Of a stretch of 64,000 bases of DNA, positions 23,323 to 32,020 are shown one piece after another (position 1 is the first letter of the stretch; each line of letters starts with the position of its first letter). The DNA is from DASVXQ01 sp040414855 (GTDB lineage: Bacteria; Actinomycetota; CALGFH01), in the NCBI GenBank assembly GCA_040414855.1, contig JBEDUQ010000062.1:12798-76797 (forward strand), in the 5' to 3' direction. Under the pieces are notes generated by a model. It had not been told where the DNA came from. It did not search any database and saw nothing but the letters and a program-made list of their open reading frames with translations. Made by a program: the position numbers and the translations under genes.

Positions 23323-24515
23323 CGCCGGTCGATCATGGGGACGTCGGAGTTCACGTCCGGCCCGAAGAACTTGATGGCGAGCAGCTCGTCGCGCCCGGTG
23401 TTGCGGACCTCCACACCGCCGACGGCCCGGTCGTGCGTGACCAGGAGCTCGTCCAGCTCAGGGTCGCCACCCTGAACGGGCAGGCCCCCGTAGGTCCCCG
23501 ACCCCGACCACACCAGGACGTTGTGGACCCCCGCGTCTCTGGCCAGGTACGAGCAGCCGGGACGCACCACCAGCTTCTTGCCGCTGAACTTCCGCGTGTT
23601 GTAGTAGACCCAGAGCTCCTCGCCGCCCTGTTGGCATGACTCCTCGATCAGCAGCGGCGACAGGTGATGGTGCTCGTAGAAATAGGGATCGCCGTTGGCT
23701 TCCCAGTCGATCAGCTCGAGGATGAACCGCTCGCCCTTCGTGTCGCGGTCCGAGGCTCTGACGTCCTTCCAGAGCAGCTCCTTCGAAATGATCATGCCCG
23801 CGTTCAGGGCCTGGAGCATCGCGAACACGTCGGAGTCCTCCTGGAGCTCGATCGTGAGCGCGCTGCCGGGAGCGTGCACGATCCCCGCGGGGATGTGGAA
23901 CCCCTGTTCGGGCACCTGCGCGAAGGCGACCGAGTGCTGAAGGATCAGGTCGCTGTTCCAGTCCTCCAGATAGGGCAGGAGCAGCGCGTGGTTGCGCTCC
24001 TCCGCCACCGACGGGTGCACGCCGAGGAAGGACTCCGGATGCGGCCCCATGTCCACTCCCGGGGGGAAGTAATACGCCTCGTCCTTCGGACGGCGACCGA
24101 CCAGGGCCGCATGCTGGCTCCGCTGGTGGAGGTGCAACGGGAGCCGGGTGCTGTAGTCGAAGATCTTGGCCAGCCGCCCGAGCCCCTGGTGCGTCGCGGC
24201 ATAGGCCTCCCCCATGATCGACGCGGGGTCGGCCTCCACGGCCTCCTTGAGCGTGATCCGGTCCGGGCCGTCGAGCGCCAGGCAGCTGAGCCCTTCCCCA
24301 TCGGGGCCGACGCGGTTGTCGGCCTGGGTGGTCGACGCGAGCCAGCGCTCGCAGATCGCCCCACGCTCGCCGAGCTCGTAGGCGTCCTCGGGCAGGCCGA
24401 GGCGCCGCCCGGGCGGCAGAAAGTCCCGGGCCACCCAGGCGGGCGCGAGGCGAAGGATCCCGTTGCCGTCGGACAGCGCCCGCTCGACGGAATCCCGCAT
24501 CGCGTCGACGGTCAC
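23319..24515 (-). CDS. Mannose-6-phosphate-isomerase-like cupin protein
   Basis: A 398-residue protein from GTG (VTVDAMRDSVERAL). It resembles class I mannose-6-phosphate isomerases: LPLHLHQRSQHA carries the HxH metal pair, HIPAGIVHAPGSALTIELQE carries further ligand-type residues, and a second cupin lies near the C-terminus (LVVRPGCSYLARD). It probably interconverts a ketose and aldose or their phosphates in the island pathway. The GTG overlaps the stop of the ABC ATPase gene (GTGA), and its own stop overlaps the next start. The open frame upstream of 24515 runs antiparallel to real coding sequence and is not part of the gene. Confidence 0.75.
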   Translation of the reverse strand: MTVDAMRDSVERALSDGNGILRLAPAWVARDFLPPGRRLGLPEDAYELGERGAICERWLASTTQADNRVGPDGEGLSCLALDGPDRITLKEAVEADPASIMGEAYAATHQGLGRLAKIFDYSTRLPLHLHQRSQHAALVGRRPKDEAYYFPPGVDMGPHPESFLGVHPSVAEERNHALLLPYLEDWNSDLILQHSVAFAQVPEQGFHIPAGIVHAPGSALTIELQEDSDVFAMLQALNAGMIISKELLWKDVRASDRDTKGERFILELIDWEANGDPYFYEHHHLSPLLIEESCQQGGEELWVYYNTRKFSGKKLVVRPGCSYLARDAGVHNVLVWSGSGTYGGLPVQGGDPELDELLVTHDRAVGGVEVRNTGRDELLAIKFFGPDVNSDVPMIDRR

Positions 24516-25768
24516 TGGGACTGACCGCCGTCGGCTCCGATCGACGCGACCTCGCGGTCGCCGTAGATGGCACTGCCGCTCGCCGGGTCGAAGAAGTAGA
24601 GCTTCCTGGCGTCGACGAAGATCTCGCACCGACCACCGGCGCGGGCGGTCGTCTCGGGGCCCGCCCTCGCGACGAAGCTCGTGCGCCGGTCGCTGACCTG
24701 CTGCTTCAGTTCCTCGAGCGCCTCCGCGTCGATGTCGGCGGCCAGCTCTCTGGTGTCCTCCGTGAGCACCGGCGGAGCGTCCACCGAGAAGTGCAGGTAC
24801 ACGTCCGACCCCATCCCCTCGCGCAGGTCCACGACCACCGGGAACCGGCTCGAAGGGTCGGCCGAGGAGACCAGCGCCGCGTCCTCCAGGTTCTCGGGCC
24901 GGATGCCAAGGATCACGGTTCGGTCCCGGAACTCGTTCAGGCGGGGACGGGCGGCGACGACCTCGTCCGGGATGCGGAGCTTGTGGCCGCCGAACTCGAC
25001 CGCCATGCCTCCATCGGCATCCGAGGAGATGGTGGCCTGGACGAGGTTCATCGCCGGCGAGCCGATGAAGCCCCCGACGAAGAGGTTGGCCGGCGACGAG
25101 TACAGCTCCTGGGGCGAGGCCACCTGCTGGAGGACGCCGTTCTTCATCACCGCGACCAGGTCGCCGAGCGTCATCGCCTCGGTCTGGTCGTGGGTGACGT
25201 AGACCGTCGTCACCTGGAGGTCCTGCTGGATACGGAGGATCTCCGCGCGCATCTGCACCCGCAGCTTCGCGTCCAGGTTCGACAGCGGCTCGTCCATAAG
25301 GAACGCCTGCGGGTTCCGGACGATGGCTCGGCCCATCGCCACGCGTTGTCGCTGCCCGCCCGACAGCTCCCGAGGGCGCTTGTTGAGCAGGCCCTCCAGG
25401 TGGAGGACCCGGGCCGCCTCCTGGACCCGGCGCCGCATCTCGTCGCGCTTGATCTTTCGGATCTTCAGGCTGAGCGCCATGTTCTGGTACACGGTCATGT
25501 GCGGGTACAGGGCGTAGTTCTGGAAGACCATCGCCACGTCGCGCTCGCCGGGAGGCACCTCGTTGACCTCGCGCCCGCCGATCAGGATCCTGCCCCCCGT
25601 GAGGTCCTCGAGGCCCGCGACCATTCGCAGCACGGTCGTCTTGCCGCACCCGGAGGGACCCACCAGCACCATCAGCTTCCCGTCCGGCATCTGGAGGTCC
25701 AGGGTGTGCACCGCCTCCGTGCCGTCCGCGAACACCTTGGTGACGCCCTCGAGCCCGATCTCAGCCAT
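24512..25768 (-). CDS. Sugar ABC transporter ATPase (MsmX/UgpC type)
   Basis: A 418-residue ATPase with Walker A GPSGCGKTT (about 38-46), Q-loop FQNYALYPHMTV, signature LSGGQRQRVAMGRAI, Walker B AFLMDEPLSNLD and H-loop VYVTHDQTEAM. The C-terminal extension of about 180 residues is the TOBE regulatory region typical of MalK/UgpC-type ATPases. It energises the permease pair encoded immediately upstream. The gap to the permease gene is 45 bp. The protein is about 40 residues longer than usual because of an insertion in the C-terminal domain (VDAPPVLTEDTRELAADIDA). Confidence 0.93.
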   Translation of the reverse strand: MAEIGLEGVTKVFADGTEAVHTLDLQMPDGKLMVLVGPSGCGKTTVLRMVAGLEDLTGGRILIGGREVNEVPPGERDVAMVFQNYALYPHMTVYQNMALSLKIRKIKRDEMRRRVQEAARVLHLEGLLNKRPRELSGGQRQRVAMGRAIVRNPQAFLMDEPLSNLDAKLRVQMRAEILRIQQDLQVTTVYVTHDQTEAMTLGDLVAVMKNGVLQQVASPQELYSSPANLFVGGFIGSPAMNLVQATISSDADGGMAVEFGGHKLRIPDEVVAARPRLNEFRDRTVILGIRPENLEDAALVSSADPSSRFPVVVDLREGMGSDVYLHFSVDAPPVLTEDTRELAADIDAEALEELKQQVSDRRTSFVARAGPETTARAGGRCEIFVDARKLYFFDPASGSAIYGDREVASIGADGGQSQ

Positions 25769-25813
25769 GCCAATGCCTCCGGGCTCGGGTCCGCGACGGT
25801 CGGGCCATGATCG

Positions 25814-26725
25814 TCACCCCTTCAGTCCCACGGAGGCGATGCCTCCAATCAGACGCTTTTGCACGAAGAAATAGAGGACGACGCAGGGAAGGATCGTGAT
25901 CAGGTTGGCGGCCATCGTCAGGTTCCATGGCGTGTCGGCGCGCGTCACCAGATTGGCCAGCCCGATCGCGACCGTGAATTTCGACTCGTTGTCGAGATAG
26001 ATGAGCGGCCCCAGCAGGTTGTTCCAGCTCGCGAGAAAGGTGAAGACCGCGCAGACGGTGATCACCGGAGTCGAGAGCGGCAGGACGATGCGGTAGAAGA
26101 TCTGCCAGGTGTTGAGCCCGTCGACCCTGGCCGCGTCGTCGAGGTCTTTCGGGATCGTCCGCATGTATTGCCGGATGAGGAAGATGAAGAACGCCGATCC
26201 CGTGAACGACGGCACGATCAGCGGCAGGTACGAGCCGTACCAGCCGATCTTCACGAAGAACAGGAATTGCGGGACCATCAGCGCCTGCCACGGGATGAGC
26301 ATCGTGACGATCAGGACGTAGAAGAGCACCTTGCTGCCGCGGAACCGCAGGCGGGCGAAGGCGAAGCCGACGACCGAACACGACAGGACCACGCCGAGGA
26401 TGTTCGCGACCACGATGATCATCGTGTTGATCATGTAGCGCAGGAACGGCATGCTCTCGGTCAGCACCCGGCGGAAATTGTCCCAGTCCCGGAAATGCGT
26501 GGGGAACCACTCCGGCGTCGGCGTGAACACCGGCTCCAGGTCGGGCTTCAGTGCCGCGGTGAGCATCCACGAGACCGGCAGCAGGATGAACATGCACAGT
26601 CCCACGAGGATGGCGTACATCAGCGTCTTGTAGGCGATCCTGCGGAGCCGGTATTTCACCGGCGCGGGGCCGGTCCGGGACGTCTCGCCGGCGGTGGTCA
26701 TCTCGGGAGCCGCAACGGTCTTCAT
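25814..26725 (-). CDS. Sugar ABC permease (MalG type)
   Basis: A 303-residue inner-membrane permease with six predicted helices and the EAA-loop consensus DLDDAARVDGLNTWQIFYRIVLPLS, where the cytoplasmic ATPase docks. Features such as RFRGSKVLFYVLIVTMLIPWQALMVP fit the CUT1 carbohydrate family. It starts 3 bp after the stop of the MalF-type gene, so it is co-translated. The N-terminus carries a polar 30-residue extension. Confidence 0.93.
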   Translation of the reverse strand: MKTVAAPEMTTAGETSRTGPAPVKYRLRRIAYKTLMYAILVGLCMFILLPVSWMLTAALKPDLEPVFTPTPEWFPTHFRDWDNFRRVLTESMPFLRYMINTMIIVVANILGVVLSCSVVGFAFARLRFRGSKVLFYVLIVTMLIPWQALMVPQFLFFVKIGWYGSYLPLIVPSFTGSAFFIFLIRQYMRTIPKDLDDAARVDGLNTWQIFYRIVLPLSTPVITVCAVFTFLASWNNLLGPLIYLDNESKFTVAIGLANLVTRADTPWNLTMAANLITILPCVVLYFFVQKRLIGGIASVGLKG

Positions 26726-26728
26726 GGC

Positions 26729-27655
26729 TCACCGCTCCCGTTCCGGGTCGTACTCGTAGTAGACCCATCGGCCTGAGGTCCGGAAGATCAGCAGGATCAC
26801 GGCCGCGGCGGCCAGGACGAGGAACCAGGCGAGCGCCGAGGCGAACCCGTAGCGGCCGGTCTGAAACGCTTCGCTCCACAGGTTGATGAGATAGAACTGG
26901 AGCGAGTCCCCCAGCCCTCCCCGGCCGCCTCGGGCGAGCACGTAGGCGATGTCGAACACCTGGAACGCGTCGATCAGGCCCGTCAGCAGGACGAACAGCA
27001 GTGTCGGCGAGAGCATCGGGAGGGTGACGTAGCGGAACCGCTGGATGGGACCGGCTCCGTCGAGCAGCGCCGCCTCGTAGAGCTGGGCCGGGATGTTCTG
27101 GAGGCCGGCGAGGTAGATGATCGCCCCACCCCCGATCCCCCAGAGACCCACCAGCACGACCGAGGGCACCGCCCACGTCGGGCTGTCGAGCCACCGTGGC
27201 GGGTCGCTCACGCCCATCGCCCGGAGCACCTCGTTGACGGCGCCGGCGTCGGGGTTCAGGAGCGCGACCCACAGCACCGCCACCGCGACCCCGCTGAGCA
27301 CGGACGGCACGAACAGGATCGTCCGGAAGAGGTTGATGCCTCGGATCTTCAGGTTCAGCAGCAGCGACAGGAGCAGGCCGCAGACGAGGTAGAGCGGCAC
27401 CGAGAGCGCCATGTATTTCAGCGTCACCCTGACCGAGACCCAGAAGACCCGGTCGTCGAACAGCATTTCCCGGTAGTTTCCGAGCCCGACCCAGTGCGGG
27501 CTGGAGATGATGTCCCACTCGCTGAGGCTGAGGATGAGCGACGCGATGATCGGAATCAGCCAAAAGGCGGCGAGACCAATCAACCAGGGCGACAGGAACA
27601 GGTATGCGGCGCGCTGCTCCCTCCGCTCCATCAGCCCCTTCCGTGCGGTCTTCAT
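26729..27655 (-). CDS. Sugar ABC permease (MalF type)
   Basis: A 308-residue permease with LFLSPWLIGLAAFWLIPIIASLILS as first helix and the EAA loop YEAALLDGAGPIQRFRYVTLPMLSP. It is the MalF-type partner of the following gene and the first gene of the leftward transporter operon (27655 to 22252). A LacI-type operator lies 43 bp upstream of its start. Confidence 0.93.
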   Translation of the reverse strand: MKTARKGLMERREQRAAYLFLSPWLIGLAAFWLIPIIASLILSLSEWDIISSPHWVGLGNYREMLFDDRVFWVSVRVTLKYMALSVPLYLVCGLLLSLLLNLKIRGINLFRTILFVPSVLSGVAVAVLWVALLNPDAGAVNEVLRAMGVSDPPRWLDSPTWAVPSVVLVGLWGIGGGAIIYLAGLQNIPAQLYEAALLDGAGPIQRFRYVTLPMLSPTLLFVLLTGLIDAFQVFDIAYVLARGGRGGLGDSLQFYLINLWSEAFQTGRYGFASALAWFLVLAAAAVILLIFRTSGRWVYYEYDPERER

Positions 27656-27697
27656 CTCCTCAGGGGCTCCTTCCGCGCGGTGCCGACGCCAGCTAGG

Positions 27698-27713
27698 ATG
27701 GTAACGTTCTCAG
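27698..27713. promoter_or_regulatory. LacI-type operator 4
   Basis: ATGGTAACGTTCTCAG lies between the leftward transporter operon (start 27655) and the rightward LacI/xylulokinase pair (start 27848). It is the fourth member of the operator set, placed to control the importer and possibly the regulator itself. Confidence 0.65.
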
Positions 27714-27847
27714 ATCAGGGCCGTAAAGCCGGCCGCGCCGGGGAGGACGAGGGCATATATCGCTTGACCGACCATCTTGCTAGGGCAAGCATGAGCCTCG
27801 ACCAATGGCGCGAGTCGCTCGGTCTCGCCTAACGGCACGGAGTAGCG

Positions 27848-28870
27848 GTGGCAACGATCGCGGATGTGGCGAAGCGGGCGGGAGTGTCGGTCGCGACGGC
27901 TGGCCGTGCGCTGTCCGGGCAGGGCTACGTAGGAAAGGCGACCCGCCAGCGGGTGCTGGAGGCCGCCGAGGAACTCGAGTACGTGCCGAACCGCATCGCT
28001 CGGAGCCTCAGGCTCCGCAGCACGAAGATGCTGGGGCTGCTGATCGCGGATGTCGAGAACTCCTTCTACTCGGCGATCGCCAAGAACGTCGAATCCGTCG
28101 CCAGACAGGGCGGGTACCAGGTCGTTCTCTGCAACTCCAGCGACGATCCCAAGGAAGAGCGGGAGCACCTCGAGTTGCTCGAGGAGATCCGCGTGGACGG
28201 CGTCATCATCACGCCGACTCCACGCAACCGCCGCTGGCTGGAACGGCTCAGAGACCAGGACATCGTCATCGTCCAGATCGACCGAAAGGTCGACCGGTTA
28301 AACGCCGACGCGATCCTGGTCGACAATGAGCGGGCCGCCGCCGGCGCCGTCGCCCACCTGATCGCGGCCGGCCACACCCAGATCGGGATCATGACCGGCC
28401 CGCTGGACGTGACCACCGCGAAGCTCCGGCTCGCCGGATACCGGCGGGCCATGAAGGAGCACGGGATCCCGATCCGGCCGGAGCTCATCCGCGCCGGGTC
28501 CTTCCGGAGCGATCACGCCATCAAGGACGCCGACGCGCTCCTGAAGGTGGACCAGCCTCCCACGGCGATCTTCGCCGCCAACAACATTCTCGCGGAAGCG
28601 CTCCTCACGTCGATGGGCGAGATGGGCCTGACGGTGCCCAAGGACCTGTCGCTGGTCGCGTTCGACGACACGCCGTGGATGAGCATGGTGCACCCACCCC
28701 TCACGGCCGTCCGCCAGCCTGTCGCCGAGATGGCGCGGAGCGCCGCCGAGCTCCTGCTCCGACGGCTCCGGAGCGGCCCGGGCGAACCCACGACCGTCCT
28801 GTTCGACTCGGAGCTGGTCGTCCGGGGATCGGTCGCCACGCTCGCGCGGCGGAGGAGGGCCACCTCATGA
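27848..28870 (+). CDS. LacI-family transcriptional regulator (intact)
   Basis: A 340-residue regulator with an N-terminal helix-turn-helix (ATIADVAKRAGVSVATAGRALSG), a hinge helix (RIARSLRLR) and a complete periplasmic-binding-type effector domain (TKMLGLLIADVENSFYSAIAKNVE to DLSLVAFDDTPWMSMVHPPLTAVRQP). It is the probable repressor for the four palindromes in the island. It shares long identical stretches with the broken copy at 21.4-22.2 kb, so the two are recent paralogues. The GTG start has GGAG five bases upstream. Its stop overlaps the xylulokinase ATG (ATGA). Confidence 0.92.
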   Translation: MATIADVAKRAGVSVATAGRALSGQGYVGKATRQRVLEAAEELEYVPNRIARSLRLRSTKMLGLLIADVENSFYSAIAKNVESVARQGGYQVVLCNSSDDPKEEREHLELLEEIRVDGVIITPTPRNRRWLERLRDQDIVIVQIDRKVDRLNADAILVDNERAAAGAVAHLIAAGHTQIGIMTGPLDVTTAKLRLAGYRRAMKEHGIPIRPELIRAGSFRSDHAIKDADALLKVDQPPTAIFAANNILAEALLTSMGEMGLTVPKDLSLVAFDDTPWMSMVHPPLTAVRQPVAEMARSAAELLLRRLRSGPGEPTTVLFDSELVVRGSVATLARRRRATS

Positions 28871-30354
28871 CGGTTGCGGTCGGGGTCGACGTCGGCACGA
28901 CCGGCGCGCGCGGCGTCGCCGTGGACGAAACCGGAGAGGTCGTGGCCACCGCGACCAGCTCCTACGAGCTCCGAACGCCGCGGCCGCTCTGGACGGAGCA
29001 GGACCCGGCGGACTGGTGGAGCGGAGTCGAGGTCGTCCTCGGTCGCCTGGCTGGCGAGCTTGGCTCCAGGATCGTCGGGGTCGGGCTCACCGGCCAGATG
29101 CACGGGGCGGTGTTCCTGGACAGCGCGCACCAGGTGATCCGGCCCGCCCTGCTCTGGAACGACCAGCGGACCGGGAAGCAGTGCGCTGAGATATCGGAGC
29201 GCATCGGTGCCGAGCGCCTCGCGCGCATCACCGGCAATCCGGCGCTCACCGGGTTCCAGGCACCCAAGGTCCTCTGGCTTCGGGAAGAGGAGCCGGAGCG
29301 CTACGCCCGCGTCGCCCACGTGCTGCTGCCCAAGGACTATGCGCGCCTGCGCCTCACCGGCGAGCTCGCGACCGACGCCTCGGACGCCGCCGGCACGCTG
29401 TTCCTGGACCTGCGGGAGCGGAGCTGGTCGGAGGTGATCCTGGAGGCGCTGGAGATCCCATCGGCGTGGCTGCCCGAGGTGTACGAGAGCCCGGAGCCGA
29501 CGGGAACCGTGTCGGCCGGGGTCGCCTCCGCGCTGGGGCTGCGACCGGGGATGCCGGTGGCAGCCGGGGGCGGCGACAACGCCGCGGCGGCGATCGGGAC
29601 CGCCATCGTCGACGAGGGCGTCCTGAGCAGCTCGATCGGCACCAGCGGCGTGCTCTTCGCCCACACCGAGACCGCCTCCCCCGATCCGTCAGGTCGCATT
29701 CACGCGTTCTGCCACGCCGTCCCGGGCAAGAGCTGCCTTCTCGGGGTGACCCTCTCGGCCGGAGGCTCCCTGCGATGGTGGCGCGACGTGACCGGGCTGG
29801 ACTACGACGCCCTGGTCGGCGAGGCCGCCTCCGTCGGTCCGGGCGCCGAGGGCCTGATCTTCCTTCCGTACCTCACCGGCGAGCGCACCCCGCACCTCGA
29901 CCCCGAGGCCCGGGGCATGTTCTTTGGGCTGACCGCGCGCCACACCAGGGCCCACATGACCAGGGCGCTGCTGGAAGGCGTGCTGTTCAGCCTGCGCGAC
30001 GCGCTCGAGATCATGCGCGAGCTGGGGGTCCGGCCCGCCACCGTGATCGCGACCGGGGGCGGGAGCTCGTCGCCGCTGTGGCTGCGACTCCAGGCGGACG
30101 TCTACGGGACCGTCATCCGCCGCACGGTGATCCAGGAGGGAGCCGCCTACGGCGCGGCGCTGCTTGGTCACGTCGCCGCCGGGACCTTCGCGTCGGTCGA
30201 CGAAGCGGTCCAGGTCGTGCGAACACTCCAAGAGGTCACCGAGCCGGACCCGCGGGCGGTCGGGATCTACGACGCCGTGTTCGAGGTCTACCGCGCACTC
30301 TACGCACGCACCGACGACCTGATGCACAGAGTCACCACCGCCGCGGTCGACTGA
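28867..30354 (+). CDS. xylB: Xylulokinase-type FGGY sugar kinase
   Basis: A 495-residue FGGY kinase: N-terminal VGVDVGTTGARGVAVDE phosphate loop, LTGQMHGAV (the xylulokinase signature with Met-His), LLWNDQRT, an aspartate in GGGDNAAAAIG as catalytic base, and C-terminal IATGGGSSSPLWLRLQADVYG. It phosphorylates D-xylulose or a related ketose, feeding the pentose phosphate pathway. It is coupled to the LacI gene by an ATGA overlap. It is the last gene of the island, and its 3' end overlaps the convergent acetyltransferase gene by 23 bp. Confidence 0.9.
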   Translation: MTVAVGVDVGTTGARGVAVDETGEVVATATSSYELRTPRPLWTEQDPADWWSGVEVVLGRLAGELGSRIVGVGLTGQMHGAVFLDSAHQVIRPALLWNDQRTGKQCAEISERIGAERLARITGNPALTGFQAPKVLWLREEEPERYARVAHVLLPKDYARLRLTGELATDASDAAGTLFLDLRERSWSEVILEALEIPSAWLPEVYESPEPTGTVSAGVASALGLRPGMPVAAGGGDNAAAAIGTAIVDEGVLSSSIGTSGVLFAHTETASPDPSGRIHAFCHAVPGKSCLLGVTLSAGGSLRWWRDVTGLDYDALVGEAASVGPGAEGLIFLPYLTGERTPHLDPEARGMFFGLTARHTRAHMTRALLEGVLFSLRDALEIMRELGVRPATVIATGGGSSSPLWLRLQADVYGTVIRRTVIQEGAAYGAALLGHVAAGTFASVDEAVQVVRTLQEVTEPDPRAVGIYDAVFEVYRALYARTDDLMHRVTTAAVD

Positions 30355-30940
30355 CCGACCTGCCGGGGGAATTTGGCGACCGAGCCAGCACCGACTCGCC
30401 AGCTTGCAGGAACTCGGAGGCGAGCAGGTCCATGAACACGGCGTCGTAGCGGCGCCCCATGGTCACCCCGGCGCTGCGGCGGCGCCCGATCTCGCGGAAA
30501 CCGACCTTGGTGTAGACCCGGATCGCCCGGTGGTTCCACGCAGCGACGCCGAGCATGATGTTGTGCAGGCCGAGCATGGTAAAGCCCCAGTCCAGCGTGA
30601 GCCGGGTCGCCTCGGTGCCCAGCCCCCGGTCCCGCCGCTCGCCCAAGTTGATCCCGAAGTCGGCGCTGCCGTTGCGGTGGTCGATGCGAAACAGCGTGCT
30701 CCAGCCGATCGGCGCTTGGTCGGCGCGGTCGTAGATGGTGAAGTCGCAGAAGTCCGGCTTGCCGCTGCGACCGGCGAAGTACTCACGCTGTGCCTCCAGT
30801 GTGTACGGGATGACCAAGCCGTTGGCGGTGGCGGCCTCCAGGTCGTTCTCCCAGCGCTGGTAGTTCGCAACCAGGTCCATCCGCAGCGGTCCGAGCGCGA
30901 CCCGCTCCCCTTCGACTACGTACTCGGGCTGCTCGTCCAC
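30332..30940 (-). CDS. GNAT-family N-acetyltransferase
   Basis: About 202 residues from a GTG (VDEQPEYVVEGERVALGPL), chosen because AGGAGGAGGT lies six bases before it; the frame is open further upstream to 31018. The GNAT acetyl-CoA loop is visible as ERRDRGLGTEATRLTLDWGF, followed by NHRAIRVYTKVGFREIGRRR. It resembles RimJ/RimL-type or aminoglycoside-like acetyltransferases acting on an unidentified amine. Its last 23 bp overlap the xylulokinase gene tail to tail, so the C-terminus may have been altered when the island border formed. Confidence 0.85.
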   Translation of the reverse strand: MDEQPEYVVEGERVALGPLRMDLVANYQRWENDLEAATANGLVIPYTLEAQREYFAGRSGKPDFCDFTIYDRADQAPIGWSTLFRIDHRNGSADFGINLGERRDRGLGTEATRLTLDWGFTMLGLHNIMLGVAAWNHRAIRVYTKVGFREIGRRRSAGVTMGRRYDAVFMDLLASEFLQAGESVLARSPNSPGRSVSRPRRW

Positions 30941-31138
30941 GTCGATACCTCCTCCTGGGCGGAGCGGATTCATCGGGACCCCGACCGAGATCTGCCGACG
31001 AAGCGACACCTTCACCAAGACACCGCACTGATATCAGCGTCTCACTGAATCCGCTCCATGCGGGTCACAGCCTCGCCGCCGAAGGAGATTCAGCTCGGGG
31101 GCGTACGGCGTCAGCGCTTTGCGCCGGACGCTGGTCGG

Positions 31139-31843
31139 CTAGGGTTGTGTTCGAAGCCGGAAGGCGATGAAGGTCGGTCGGTTGCCGATACCTTGATCGT
31201 GGTCAGGGTGGCCGGTGGCCAGCTCAGCGACCGGCCGGGGTTCGACAAGCCGGTCAAGGGCAAACCCGGCGGCGCTGAACTCCGCGAGCGTCTGCTCCAG
31301 GGGTTGGCGCCGGTAGCGCACCGACCAGCCAGCGGACCAGGCCTCCTCGACGACCGCGGTGGCGAAATAACTGCCGCCGTGCTTGAGCCAATCGGTGACC
31401 GGGTGGTGTAGCGACACCACCAGCAGCCCGCCCGGGATCAGGACGCGGTGGAGCTCGCGGAGCGCGGCGACCGGGTTGTCGACGTAGTGGAGGGTCAAGG
31501 CCAGCAGCGCCCGGTCAAAGGTCTGATCGGGGATCCAGGTCAGTGGGTCCGCCAGGTCGTGGACGCGGAACCGCGCGGTCGGGACACGTTGTCGGGCGAG
31601 GGTAATCATGTCGTGGCTTTGGTCGAACCCGGTGACGTCGGCGCCGCGGGTGGTCAGGACTTGCGCGTACAGGCCGGGGCCGCAGCCGACGTCCAGGATC
31701 CGCAGCCCGTTCACGTCGCCGAGCAGGGCCAGGACGGCGGGCCGGTCGATGCCGGCGTTGTAGGGGCTGGCGGCGGCGTGGCGCGCGTAGGCCTCGGCGT
31801 GCCCGTGGTATTGCACCGCTCGACCGACAAGGCGATCGTCCAT
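31139..31843 (-). CDS. Class I SAM-dependent methyltransferase
   Basis: A 234-residue methyltransferase with the SAM-binding motif ILDVGCGPGLYAQVL, an acidic GFDQSHDM loop at the end of the second strand, and ALLALTLHYVDNPVAALRELHRVLIPGGLLVVSLHHP typical of the UbiE/Methyltransf_11 group. The substrate cannot be assigned. It stands alone, and 177 bp separate it from the next gene on the same strand. Confidence 0.85.
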   Translation of the reverse strand: MDDRLVGRAVQYHGHAEAYARHAAASPYNAGIDRPAVLALLGDVNGLRILDVGCGPGLYAQVLTTRGADVTGFDQSHDMITLARQRVPTARFRVHDLADPLTWIPDQTFDRALLALTLHYVDNPVAALRELHRVLIPGGLLVVSLHHPVTDWLKHGGSYFATAVVEEAWSAGWSVRYRRQPLEQTLAEFSAAGFALDRLVEPRPVAELATGHPDHDQGIGNRPTFIAFRLRTQP

Positions 31844-32020
31844 TTCTGATGACCGTCTGTTCCGGCTATGTGGGCCTTGGTCGCTGGCGCGATGGCTCCC
31901 GGATCCCGCGGTTCAGCCGCCGGAGCCACGCTTATAAATAGGATGCCGTTCCAGTGTGTGCAAGGTCGGCTTATGAATTCAATCGCGCCGACAGGACGAC
32001 GCGTGGGTCTGCGCGGTAGC

